Assembly: GCF_000789235.1 (NCBI RefSeq)
Contig: NZ_KN525716.1
Span: 3,206,100 to 3,270,099, forward strand
Length of the DNA: 64,000 bases
Direction: 5' to 3'
Source: Wocania ichthyoenteri Th78
Lineage (GTDB): Bacteria; Bacteroidota; Bacteroidia; Flavobacteriales; Flavobacteriaceae
Shown: piece by piece, positions 35,708-43,824 of the stretch
How positions within the stretch are numbered: position 1 is the stretch's first letter
How the letters are laid out: the number at the start of each line of letters is the position of its first letter
Program-made: the position numbers and the translations under genes
Notes under the pieces: generated by a model
Seen by the model: only the letters and a program-made list of their open reading frames with translations
Told to the model about the DNA's origin: nothing
Databases searched by the model: none

Positions 35708-36409
35708 TTAATATGCAATAGGGTTTATGTTATTATCAACGTAATATTTTGAGTGTCGCAACCCTTTTCTTATCAGCCAAATAGCTAAAATTATTTCTTG
35801 TAATAAAATAGGAGTTGTTATAATTATATATTCAGTTGAAATGACTTCAATCAGTTGAAATAAAATTAAAAAGCTAGCAGTCATTATTAATATATTTCCT
35901 GTTATTCCCCATGTTGATAACCATATAGGGATATTTTTTTCTTTATAAAGTATACTGTATAAAAGTAAGTTTCCTAATCCTGTTGCTATAATTACACCCA
36001 AATGATTAATTAAATTTCGAGAAAGTTGTAATATTTCACCAACTGTTTCATAAAATATTAAATTTGAATTTATTCCAGTTGTGTATTTTTCACTCAAAAT
36101 AATAAATGCTGGTAATACTATTATTCCTATTAACTGAAATACTCCAGCCATAAATCGAAATCCAACAAATCCAATAGAAAGAATGCTGTTATACTGTTTT
36201 AATATAGGATACAATATTAATGCAAAACCAATAAAAATTGGAATTAGAAGAAATTGAAAAAGTGCACTAATTAAAACTTTAGTTTTATTTAGATAAATAA
36301 TTTCAAGATATTTTTCATCTTCAACAGAAGGAACAACACTTAAAACGCCAGCAATTATTCCAATAAAAATTAGAGTTCCTGCTATTCTTGAAATTTGTTT
36401 ACTTTCCAT
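35708..36409 (-). CDS. DUF4386 membrane protein
   Basis: This is a protein of about 233 residues with six or seven hydrophobic helices. It opens MESKQISRIAGTLIFIGIIA, the typical start of DUF4386 proteins. The ATG nine bases upstream is also possible; I prefer the one that gives the family start. No catalytic motif is seen. It lies between the regulator and the outer-membrane protein in the same direction and is probably controlled with them. Confidence 0.75.
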   Translation of the reverse strand: MESKQISRIAGTLIFIGIIAGVLSVVPSVEDEKYLEIIYLNKTKVLISALFQFLLIPIFIGFALILYPILKQYNSILSIGFVGFRFMAGVFQLIGIIVLPAFIILSEKYTTGINSNLIFYETVGEILQLSRNLINHLGVIIATGLGNLLLYSILYKEKNIPIWLSTWGITGNILIMTASFLILFQLIEVISTEYIIITTPILLQEIILAIWLIRKGLRHSKYYVDNNINPIAY

Positions 36410-36455
36410 ATACTGCAAAAGTATATGGATATAATTTTCATTTCATTGACTATAG

Positions 36456-37040
36456 TTAAGAAATTATTTTTTTGTTTATTATTCTCTTTTTTATTCTACT
36501 TAACGATTCTGCTTTAATACCTAAATAACTAGCAATTTGGTGTTGAGGAACTCGTTGAATTAAATCAGGTCTTTTTTTTAGTATATTTAAGTATCTTTCT
36601 TCTGGGCTAGATATTTTAAACTGAGCAAAGGTGTCTTGATTTTTAGCCATTATTATTTCCCCAATCACTCTAGATAAAGATTCTAATTGTGGATATTTTT
36701 GAAATGTTTCTTTTTCCAATTTAGGATTACCTATACTAACTATGACATCTTCCATACATTCTAAATAATAATTTGATGGTGTGGATTTTCCATAGTTAGA
36801 TGGTGTAACTACTTGTTCCTCCGTATAAAATTCAATGGTTTTTTCTTCTCCATTTTCAATTATATAGCTCCTTATACAACCTTTTAATAAGAAATAACAT
36901 TCATTTGAAATATCCCCTTCTTTAAGCAGGATTGTCCCTTTTTTAAAACTTTCAATAAAAGTACTTTTTGTAATTGCATCTTCTAACTCATTAGTGATTT
37001 TAGTGTATTTTGAAAGGTGTTTTAATATTTCGTTTTTCAT
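36456..37040 (-). CDS. Crp/Fnr-family transcriptional regulator
   Basis: This 194-residue protein has an N-terminal cyclic-nucleotide-binding-type beta roll (FKKGTILLKEGDISNECYFL) and a C-terminal winged helix with recognition segment QIASYLGIKAESLSRIKKR. There are no Fnr-type cysteine clusters, so the signal is not obvious. It is the first gene of the three-gene unit and likely controls that unit. Such regulator-led sets are common among acquired genes in flavobacteria, a general inference. Confidence 0.85.
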   Translation of the reverse strand: MKNEILKHLSKYTKITNELEDAITKSTFIESFKKGTILLKEGDISNECYFLLKGCIRSYIIENGEEKTIEFYTEEQVVTPSNYGKSTPSNYYLECMEDVIVSIGNPKLEKETFQKYPQLESLSRVIGEIIMAKNQDTFAQFKISSPEERYLNILKKRPDLIQRVPQHQIASYLGIKAESLSRIKKRIINKKIIS

Positions 37041-37061
37041 GATTAGATGGGGTTTGGTAAT

Positions 37062-37072
37062 GTTTTACAATG
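37062..37072. repeat. Right inverted repeat of the 35-37 kb unit
   Basis: GTTTTACAATG pairs with CATTGTTGTAAAAC at 35095-35108. Eight bases further right begins the boundary repeat shared with 14703. Confidence 0.5.
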
Positions 37073-37079
37073 CTTTACT

Positions 37080-37140
37080 GATATGAATTCGTTTTAATAC
37101 TTCGGCTTTTCTCAGCACAGGTATTTTATATCAGCCGTTA
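37080..37140. repeat. Boundary repeat shared with the 14.7 kb unit
   Basis: GATATGAATTCGTTTTAATA at 37080 matches GATATGAAATCGTTTTAATG at 14703 in 18 of 20 bases. TTTTATATCAGCCGTT at 37124 matches TTTTATATCCGACGTT at 14723 in 14 of 16. In this copy the two blocks are 24 bases apart; in the 14.7 kb copy they are adjacent. Confidence 0.65.
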
Positions 37141-37180
37141 AATGAAGGCAAGTGGTTTTTGCATTAAGAATCAATATCAA

Positions 37181-39304
37181 CTAATCAATCAAAATTTCCA
37201 ATATCTTAATAGCAGCATCGCTAATTTTTGTGCCAGGACCAAAAATAGCCACAGCACCAGCATCAAATAAATATTGATAATCTTGTTTTGGTATTACGCC
37301 ACCAACAATAACCATAATATCATCGCGTCCGTAATTCTTCAAAGCTTCAATAACCTGAGGAACAAGCGTTTTATGACCTGCAGCAAGCGAGGAAACCCCT
37401 AAAATATGCACATCGTTTTCTACAGCTTGTTTTGCTGCTTCTTGTGGTGTTTGGAATAATGGCCCAATATCAACATCAAAACCAACATCGGCATAACCCG
37501 TGGCAACTACTTTTGCGCCACGGTCATGTCCGTCTTGTCCCATTTTTGCAATCATTATTCGTGGTCGTCGCCCATCTTGTTCGGCAAAAACATCTGCTAA
37601 TTCTTTGGCTTTTTTGAAGCTTTTATCGTCTTTTATTTCTTTACTATACACACCAGAAAATGATTTAATTTGTGCTTTGTAACGCCTAAAAACAACTTCT
37701 AAAGCATCACTAATTTCTCCTAAAGTTGCTCGTCCGCGTGCAGCTTCAACAGCTAAAGCTAATAAATTTTCTTGTCCTGTTCGTGCTGCTTCGGTTAATT
37801 TCGATAAAGTCCCATTAATTTTATCATTATTTCTCTCAGCTTTTATCTTATTTAAACTTTCAATTTGTTGATTACGAACCGTTTGATTGTCAACTTCTAA
37901 AGTCTGAATAGGGTCCTCTTTCTCTAATCTATATTTGTTAACACCAACAATGATATCTTGACTAGAATCTATGCGTGCTTGTTTACGTGCAGCAGCTTCC
38001 TCAATTCTTATTTTGGGAATACCTGCTTCAATAGCCTTGGTCATACCACCAAGTTCTTCTACTTCTTCAATTAAAGTCCATGCTTTTTGAGCAATATCAT
38101 GAGTGAGTTTTTCAACATAAAAACTACCCGCCCAAGGATCAACAGTTTTTGTGATTTTTGTTTCTTCTTGTAAAAATATTTGTGTGTTACGAGCAATTCG
38201 TGCTGAAAAATCGGTTGGTAAAGCAATGGCTTCGTCCAACGCATTGGTGTGTAAAGATTGCGTGCCGCCAAAGGCAGCAGCGGTAGCTTCAATAGTTGTT
38301 CGCGCTACGTTATTAAATGGGTCTTGCTCAGTTAAACTCCAACCACTGGTTTGGCAATGTGTGCGTAATGCTAAAGATTTTTCATTCTTAGGATTGAATT
38401 GTTTTACCAATTTAGCCCATAACATACGTGCTGCTCGCATTTTGGCAATTTCCATAAAATGATTCATGCCAATAGCCCAGAAAAAGGATAGACGCGGTGC
38501 AAAAGTATCAATATCCATGCCTGCATCTAATCCTTTTCTAATATATTCTAACCCATCTGCTAGGGTATACGCGAGTTCAATATCGCAAGTTGCACCAGCT
38601 TCTTGCATGTGGTAGCCAGAAATACTAATGCTATTGAATTTTGGCATGTTCTTGCTAGTATATTCAAAAATATCAGAAATAATTTTCATTGAAGGTGTTG
38701 GCGGATAAATGTATGTATTACGCACCATAAACTCCTTTAAAATATCATTTTGAATAGTGCCAGCAAGCTGTTTTGGTTTTACACCTTGCTCTTCGGCAGC
38801 GACAATATAAAATGCCATAATGGGCAAAACAGCACCATTCATAGTCATTGAAACCGACATTTTATCCAATGGAATTTGGTTGAAAAGTGTTTTCATATCT
38901 TCAACCGAATCGATGGCGACACCAGCTTTTCCAACATCTCCAACTACACGTTCGTGATCGGAATCGTAACCACGATGCGTTGCTAAATCGAATGCAACAG
39001 ATAAGCCTTTTTGTCCAGCTTTCAAATTACGTCTGTAAAACGCATTACTTTCTTGCGCAGTACTAAAACCAGCATATTGACGAACAGTCCAAGGTCTGCG
39101 AACATACATCGTACTGTAAGGTCCACGAAGGTTTGGTGCAATTCCAGCAACAAAATTAAGATGCTCAATATCTTGTAAATCGTCTTTTGAATAATCTGAT
39201 TTTACAGGAATATCTTCAGCTGTTAAAAAAGAGCTATTGGCTATTGACTTTTGGCTTTTAGCTACTGACTTAATTGTTATGTGTTGCAGGTTTTTTCTAG
39301 ACAT
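37181..39304 (-). CDS. scpA: Methylmalonyl-CoA mutase, large subunit
   Basis: The enzyme interconverts succinyl-CoA and methylmalonyl-CoA with adenosylcobalamin. The catalytic barrel holds [37 protein letters not shown] and the [16 protein letters not shown] region. The cobalamin-binding domain at the C-terminus has the DxHxxG motif (Asp591, His593, Gly596 within DGHDRGA). At 707 residues it is full length. The small subunit is encoded two genes upstream in the same direction, with a lipoprotein gene between them. Confidence 0.97.
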   Translation of the reverse strand: MSRKNLQHITIKSVAKSQKSIANSSFLTAEDIPVKSDYSKDDLQDIEHLNFVAGIAPNLRGPYSTMYVRRPWTVRQYAGFSTAQESNAFYRRNLKAGQKGLSVAFDLATHRGYDSDHERVVGDVGKAGVAIDSVEDMKTLFNQIPLDKMSVSMTMNGAVLPIMAFYIVAAEEQGVKPKQLAGTIQNDILKEFMVRNTYIYPPTPSMKIISDIFEYTSKNMPKFNSISISGYHMQEAGATCDIELAYTLADGLEYIRKGLDAGMDIDTFAPRLSFFWAIGMNHFMEIAKMRAARMLWAKLVKQFNPKNEKSLALRTHCQTSGWSLTEQDPFNNVARTTIEATAAAFGGTQSLHTNALDEAIALPTDFSARIARNTQIFLQEETKITKTVDPWAGSFYVEKLTHDIAQKAWTLIEEVEELGGMTKAIEAGIPKIRIEEAAARKQARIDSSQDIIVGVNKYRLEKEDPIQTLEVDNQTVRNQQIESLNKIKAERNNDKINGTLSKLTEAARTGQENLLALAVEAARGRATLGEISDALEVVFRRYKAQIKSFSGVYSKEIKDDKSFKKAKELADVFAEQDGRRPRIMIAKMGQDGHDRGAKVVATGYADVGFDVDIGPLFQTPQEAAKQAVENDVHILGVSSLAAGHKTLVPQVIEALKNYGRDDIMVIVGGVIPKQDYQYLFDAGAVAIFGPGTKISDAAIKILEILID

Positions 39305-39328
39305 TTTATGTTTACACGATTGTATATT

Positions 39329-39967
39329 TTATTGAGGTAATTTATTAAAATCTACTTTTTGCACAGGTTTTTCAGCATTAACTTTCGACAAATTTTTGTT
39401 AAATAGATTGGCATAAAATAAATCAAAAGCAACGTAAGCTGCTAAGTATTTATCTTTTATAACATCTCTATAATTTGACGTTAATGGTGCGCCAAATGGT
39501 TTCGGACTCATACTATTTACCTTTAATAATGAATTAAATGTTGTCTTTAACTCAGCATTTTGCATATTTATTGAAATGCAATTAATTAAAGCACTGTTAT
39601 AATTTAAGTAGCTTTTTGGATTGCTGGCATCCCATAAATCATCTTCATTTTTTAAAACCTCAAAAACTTTTACTGTATGAGGCGATACAATGTTTTCGTA
39701 TTTTATTCTGCCGTAAATGGCATTTCTAATAAACTGACCATAAGCTTGAATTAAGGATGCATTAGGATTGTTTTTTCCGTAAAAATTTAAAATATCATTT
39801 TCAAAAGTAAATAAGGCTTCGCTATATAATTTGGAGTTTACGTTTTCGCAACTTAAAACCAAACCTTTATCGGCATATTTGTATTCTGATAGTGTGTTCT
39901 CTTTTTTACAACTTATCAAACTGATAACTAATGTGATTACAATAAGTTTAAAAAATGGTGTTTTCAT
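39329..39967 (-). CDS. Hypothetical lipoprotein between mutase subunit genes
   Basis: I do not recognise this 212-residue protein. A signal peptide ends in a lipobox (VISLISCKK, Cys20). The mature part is helical, with QAYGQFIRNAIYGRIKYENI and MSPKPFGAPLTSNYRDVIKD as distinctive stretches. It lies 19 bases downstream of the small subunit and 24 upstream of the large subunit, so it must be co-transcribed with them. No link of an exported lipoprotein with the mutase is obvious. Confidence 0.7.
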   Translation of the reverse strand: MKTPFFKLIVITLVISLISCKKENTLSEYKYADKGLVLSCENVNSKLYSEALFTFENDILNFYGKNNPNASLIQAYGQFIRNAIYGRIKYENIVSPHTVKVFEVLKNEDDLWDASNPKSYLNYNSALINCISINMQNAELKTTFNSLLKVNSMSPKPFGAPLTSNYRDVIKDKYLAAYVAFDLFYANLFNKNLSKVNAEKPVQKVDFNKLPQ

Positions 39968-39986
39968 GGGTAATATAAAATTTAAG

Positions 39987-41366
39987 TTATTCTGTTTTTA
40001 ATCTGTTTTGTTCTAAGGTTTCTGCTAGTCGTTTTTCAATAATAGGCTCAATCAGAGCCTTTCTTGAATTGGTTTTTACAAACGGATATAATTCCAGTTT
40101 GTGTTTCATTTTGTCGTTGGTATTTGGATGTTTGTTACTTCCTAAAAGTACTTCTTCACCAGCATCAAATTGTTGTTGTTCTTTAGTTGCGCTTTCTTTT
40201 ATTTTTCGTTGAATTGTGCCTTCTTTCAATTGTTTTAAAAAACCACCATTTGCTTCAATATCTTTAAATAATTCTAAAGCTTTTTCGGCAAGTTGATTAG
40301 TTAAATTTTCAATATAATAAGCACCATCGGCAGGATTATTTACTTTATCAAAATAGCTCTCGTGTTTTAAAACAAGGAGTTGATTTCTAGCTACACGCTC
40401 ACCAAATTCATTGTCCTTATGATAAATAGCATCATAGGGCAAATTGCAAATAGTATTGGCACCACCTAAAATAGCACTCATGCATTCGGTTGTGGTGCGT
40501 AACATGTTGGTATTGTAATCATAAAGTGTTTTGTTGCGTTTGCTTGGAGTTGCTATAATATGACAATCTGAATTGATATTATATTCTGAAGCTAGTGTGT
40601 TCCACAGGATTCGTAAAGCTCTAAGTTTTGCAATTTCAAAAAAATAGTTGGTGCCAACTGAAACTTTAAAGTTTACATTAAGAGATTGCCATGTCATTTC
40701 ATTCCTCGCAATGACGGTATTATTTAGATGATTTAAATACTCGTTTGCATGTGCTAAACTGTAAGCGAGTTGTTGCACCATATTTGCTCCAGCATTTTGG
40801 TATAATGATGAATCTACACTAAACGTATTTGTGTTTTTAACAATAGATTCAAAATGGTTGTGGTCGCTTTTTAAATTGTTAAACCAGTTTCCAGATTTAG
40901 CTAGATTTCCTATAATATCTGTTTGAATTTGGATTCCTGCCTTCGCGGGAATGACAGAAAGTTGTTTAACATAATCTTCATTTAAAAACTGTAAATCAAA
41001 ATAAAGAAGGGTAGATGTAAGGTTGATGTTTTTTAATAAATCTTCAATGGAAACTGAATCATTTGGAATAATAAATTTGATGCTTTCAGCGCCTCTTTCA
41101 ATGGCATTAATTGCTTTTAGGTTAGACTTTTCAATATCAGCAACAAAAATAGATTGACAAATTTTCCACTGTGTGGCTTTGGTGTTTGATGGTTTTAGAG
41201 GCTCATTGAATTCATCTGAATGATAAAAAGGTTTCACCGAAACCCCTTCGTTAGAATTCCAAATTAACGTATCGTTATAATCGGCACCTTTTAAATCAAC
41301 TTGGATTTTTTGTTTCCATTGTTTAGCCGACACCGCTTCGAAATCATCAAACAAGAGCTTAGTCAT
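39987..41366 (-). CDS. mutA: Methylmalonyl-CoA mutase, small subunit, with in-frame repeat insertions
   Basis: This is the non-catalytic partner of the large subunit. It has the truncated barrel typical of Bacteroidota (459 residues, no cobalamin domain), with DFEAVSAKQWKQKIQVDLKG at the start and FEIAKLRALRILWNTLASEY later. Two segments look like translated intergenic repeats: SVIPAKAGIQIQ (137-148) and VIARNEMTWQSL (218-229). Their DNA matches dispersed repeats elsewhere in the window (40931-40955 and 40683-40716). Both are in frame and keep the gene open. Its start overlaps the FtsB-like gene end by eight bases. Confidence 0.92.
   Translation of the reverse strand: MTKLLFDDFEAVSAKQWKQKIQVDLKGADYNDTLIWNSNEGVSVKPFYHSDEFNEPLKPSNTKATQWKICQSIFVADIEKSNLKAINAIERGAESIKFIIPNDSVSIEDLLKNINLTSTLLYFDLQFLNEDYVKQLSVIPAKAGIQIQTDIIGNLAKSGNWFNNLKSDHNHFESIVKNTNTFSVDSSLYQNAGANMVQQLAYSLAHANEYLNHLNNTVIARNEMTWQSLNVNFKVSVGTNYFFEIAKLRALRILWNTLASEYNINSDCHIIATPSKRNKTLYDYNTNMLRTTTECMSAILGGANTICNLPYDAIYHKDNEFGERVARNQLLVLKHESYFDKVNNPADGAYYIENLTNQLAEKALELFKDIEANGGFLKQLKEGTIQRKIKESATKEQQQFDAGEEVLLGSNKHPNTNDKMKHKLELYPFVKTNSRKALIEPIIEKRLAETLEQNRLKTE
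40683..40716 (-). repeat. Dispersed repeat inside the mutase small-subunit gene (CGTCATTGCGAGG type)
   Basis: The minus strand reads CGTCATTGCGAGGAATGAAA then TGACATGGCAATCT, close to the intergenic copy at 14505-14536. It is read in frame as VIARNEMTWQS. Confidence 0.85.
40931..40955 (-). repeat. Dispersed repeat inside the mutase small-subunit gene (ATTCCCGCGAAGG type)
   Basis: The minus strand reads GTCATTCCCGCGAAGGCAGG then AATCC, a palindromic repeat widespread in bacterial genomes. It is read in frame as VIPAKAGIQ. A decayed copy lies at 13129. Confidence 0.85.
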
Positions 41367-41685
41367 CTTTTTTAACTTTTAAACTGTCTTCATATTCAAT
41401 TATAAAAATTTCCTCATTTTCCTTTTTCATATAATATTCTTCGCGAGCAAATTTTTCTAAGCCTTCTTCTGTACTTAATTTTTTTATGGCTTTATTGTCT
41501 TTTATTATTTCTCTTTTGTAATATTCTTTTTCGTTTTCTAAAGCTTCAATATCGGTATTTAATTCATGATGAATTAACCACGAATTCGTATCAAAAAACA
41601 GCATCCATACTGCAAAAACTACAAGGATAAGTATAAACCAATTTTTAAAAGGTTTTAAATATTTGTTTTTATTGAATTGTGTCAT
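41359..41685 (-). CDS. FtsB/DivIC-family septum formation initiator
   Basis: This 108-residue protein has one membrane helix at about 15-31 and a coiled coil at about 38-70 (HHELNTDIEALENEKEYYKR onward). The ending AREEYYMKKENEEIFII is typical of the FtsB/DivIC family. Such proteins bridge FtsL and FtsQ in the division complex. Its start codon overlaps the stop of udk and its end overlaps the mutase small subunit, so translation of the three is coupled. Confidence 0.88.
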   Translation of the reverse strand: MTQFNKNKYLKPFKNWFILILVVFAVWMLFFDTNSWLIHHELNTDIEALENEKEYYKREIIKDNKAIKKLSTEEGLEKFAREEYYMKKENEEIFIIEYEDSLKVKKDD

Positions 41686-42290
41686 TACAATTTTTCATTA
41701 ATAATAGTTTTAACAATATCTATAGCAACAGTGTTGTATTTGTTGTTTGGAATAATAATATCTGCATATTCTTTCATAGGTTCAATAAACTGATCGTGCA
41801 TGGGTTTTAAAGTGTTTTGATAACGAGAAAGAACTTCGTCTAAATCTCTGCCACGCTCAGAAATATCGCGTTTTAATCTGCGAATTAATCGCTCGTCTGT
41901 ATCTGCATGCACAAATATTTTAATATCGAACAGCTTTCTTAATTCAGGGTTCGTAAGTATCAAAATACCTTCAACAATCATTACTTTTCTAGGATGCGTT
42001 AAAATAGTATCACCTGTTCTATTATGTTTTACAAACGAATAGACAGGTTGATGTATTGGAATGCCTTTTTTGAGTTCTTGTAAATGCTGGGTTAACAAAT
42101 CAAAATCAATAGATCTTGGATGATCAAAATTTATTTTAACACGCTCTTCATAGGACAAATGTGTTGTATCTTTGTAATACGAATCTTGCGAAATTACGCC
42201 AACTTCTCCTTCTGGAAGTTCGTTTAAAATCTGATTAACAACTGTTGTTTTTCCGCAACCTGTGCCACCTGCAATTCCTATAATTAGCAT
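41685..42290 (-). CDS. udk: Uridine kinase
   Basis: Udk phosphorylates uridine and cytidine in pyrimidine salvage. The P-loop IAGGTGCGKTTV is at residues 6-17. The family segments SQDSYYKDTTHLSYEERV, NFDHPRSIDFDLL and RLIRRLKRDISERGRDLDEV follow. The length of 201 residues is standard. It is the first gene of the leftward run through the mutase genes, a known flavobacterial arrangement with the FtsB-like gene. Confidence 0.95.
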   Translation of the reverse strand: MLIIGIAGGTGCGKTTVVNQILNELPEGEVGVISQDSYYKDTTHLSYEERVKINFDHPRSIDFDLLTQHLQELKKGIPIHQPVYSFVKHNRTGDTILTHPRKVMIVEGILILTNPELRKLFDIKIFVHADTDERLIRRLKRDISERGRDLDEVLSRYQNTLKPMHDQFIEPMKEYADIIIPNNKYNTVAIDIVKTIINEKL

Positions 42291-42327
42291 TTAAAAAATG
42301 TTAGTTTGGTATAATACAAATTTAAGA

Positions 42328-43434
42328 TTATTTATTCGGAATAATTTTAACTATACCAACATTTTCTACACCAACATAAATATAACCATCTGGACCTTGT
42401 CGTACACTGCGTACACGACCAATTCCATCAAGTAATCGATCTTCTTTAATAACTTTATTATTCTTTATAATGCATCTATCGAGATATTGAAATTTTAAAG
42501 AGCCCACTAAAAGATTACCTTTCCAATTGGGATAAATGTTACTAGTTATAAATTCCATTCCACTTGGAGCAATAGAAGGAGTCCAATGGTGAATTGGTTG
42601 TTCCATTCCAGGAGCTTCTGTAATTTCGGTAAATTTTGTACCACTATAATTTATGCCATAGCTAATTACTGGCCAACCATAATTTTTGCCAGATTCAATA
42701 ATATTTATTTCGTCTCCACCTCGTGGTCCATGTTCGTGTGTCCAAATCTTACCAGTTTCAGGATGTTTTACCATGCCTTGTGGATTACGGTGTCCATAAG
42801 AGTAAATTGCTTTTTTTGCATTTATTTTATTTGTAAAAGGATTGTTTTTAGGGATAGTACCATCATCATTTATTCTATAAATCTTACCACAATCTTTTGT
42901 AATATCTTGCGGATTTATATCTCGATTTCCACGATCTCCAATAGAGAAATATAAATATCCGTTGTTGTCAAACTCTAATCTAGATCCAAAATGTTGTCCA
43001 CGATTACTGTTGGGTAAAGCTTTGTATAATATTTCTATATTTGTTAGCGCATTGTTTTTAAGTTTTGCACGCATTATAGAGGTGTTGGCACCATCATTGT
43101 TATCGTTTGATGAAGAGTAAGATATGTAAAGCCAACCATTATCTTTATAGTTTGGGTGCAATTCAATATCCATTAAACCACCTTGACCAAGTAACTCAAT
43201 TTTAGGTAATCCTAAAATTTTAGATTTTTCACCTTTATTAAAATGAATTAATTCTCCAGCTTTTTCGGTAATAATCATAGAACCATCGGGCAGAAAAACA
43301 AACCCCCAAGGGTTATTAAGTTCTGTAACTATGGTTTTGTAAGAATGCTCAATATTTACAGGTGTTTTATCTTGTGCACAAGCATTAAAACTAAATAGAA
43401 TTATAGCTGCTAAAAAAAAAGATTTAATAGTCAT
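42328..43434 (-). CDS. PQQ-dependent sugar dehydrogenase-type lipoprotein
   Basis: The protein is a six-bladed beta-propeller of the soluble glucose dehydrogenase (GSDH/Asd) group. Motifs are PWGFVFLPDGSMIITEKAG, GLMDIELHPNYKDNGWLYIS, SYGHRNPQGMVKHP (catalytic His) and WTHEHGPRGGDEINII. A lipobox at Cys19 (LFSFNACAQ) shows export. I chose the ATG before this signal peptide; the longer frame reads backwards through tRNA-Pro and is false. The sugar oxidised cannot be told. It is divergent from the tRNA. Confidence 0.9.
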   Translation of the reverse strand: MTIKSFFLAAIILFSFNACAQDKTPVNIEHSYKTIVTELNNPWGFVFLPDGSMIITEKAGELIHFNKGEKSKILGLPKIELLGQGGLMDIELHPNYKDNGWLYISYSSSNDNNDGANTSIMRAKLKNNALTNIEILYKALPNSNRGQHFGSRLEFDNNGYLYFSIGDRGNRDINPQDITKDCGKIYRINDDGTIPKNNPFTNKINAKKAIYSYGHRNPQGMVKHPETGKIWTHEHGPRGGDEINIIESGKNYGWPVISYGINYSGTKFTEITEAPGMEQPIHHWTPSIAPSGMEFITSNIYPNWKGNLLVGSLKFQYLDRCIIKNNKVIKEDRLLDGIGRVRSVRQGPDGYIYVGVENVGIVKIIPNK

Positions 43435-43478
43435 GATTTTTAATATTAAATGTAACCACAATTTACTTATAATTATTG

Positions 43479-43507
43479 TTTGTTTATAAAGAAAATCTAT
43501 ATATTTG
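43479..43507 (+). promoter_or_regulatory. Promoter of tRNA-Pro
   Basis: TTTG at 43479-43482 and TATATTTG at 43500-43507, 17 bases apart, are textbook Bacteroidota -33 and -7 elements. The tRNA begins 17 bases after the -7 element. Confidence 0.85.
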
Positions 43508-43523
43508 CAGCCGTTACATTTTT

Positions 43524-43598
43524 CGGGGTGTAGCGTAGCCCGGTTATCGCGCCGCGTTTGGGACGCGGAGGTCGCAGGTTCGAATCCTGCCACCCCGA
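43524..43598 (+). tRNA. tRNA-Pro (anticodon TGG)
   Basis: The acceptor stem pairs CGGGGTG with CACCCCG, the T-arm contains GGTTCGAATCC, and the anticodon stem CCGCG/CGCGG encloses the loop TTTGGGA, giving anticodon TGG. A single discriminator base follows and CCA is not encoded. It is intact although an integrase gene lies just downstream, as expected if the integrating element restored the 3' end of the tRNA. Confidence 0.96.
43576..43598 (+). other. Probable attachment site at the tRNA-Pro 3' end
   Basis: The T-arm and acceptor 3' end of a tRNA next to a tyrosine integrase is the usual integration target. This is inferred from position only. I looked for a second copy of this segment to the right and found none in the window. 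Confidence 0.35.
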
Positions 43599-43621
43599 CG
43601 AACCTAGTATCAGGTTTAATC

Positions 43622-43656
43622 AAAACACTGTTAATCGTATGATTATCAGTGTTTTT
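43622..43656 (+). terminator. Terminator after tRNA-Pro
   Basis: AAAACACTG and CAGTGTTTT pair around an AT-rich inner segment that itself pairs (AATC with GATT), followed by T residues. It lies about 25 bases after the tRNA. Confidence 0.8.
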
Positions 43657-43824
43657 TGTTTTCACACATTTTATTTGATATCAAATAAAAGCATCTAATC
43701 TCAATAAAAAGGTGTGCAAATCGGTGTGCAATTGTTCACTGAAAATGTAGTAACTTTAAAGAGCTTTAAGACATAATTTGACTTTCGTCTTTACAAATTA
43801 TTGTTTAACAAAAAGTCATTTAAA

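Noticed and set aside
43435-43665. N-terminal extension of the sugar dehydrogenase gene (reads VAGFEPATSASQTRRDNR).
   Set aside because: It is the complement of the tRNA-Pro gene read as protein, a well-known artefact; a proper signal peptide begins at the later ATG.
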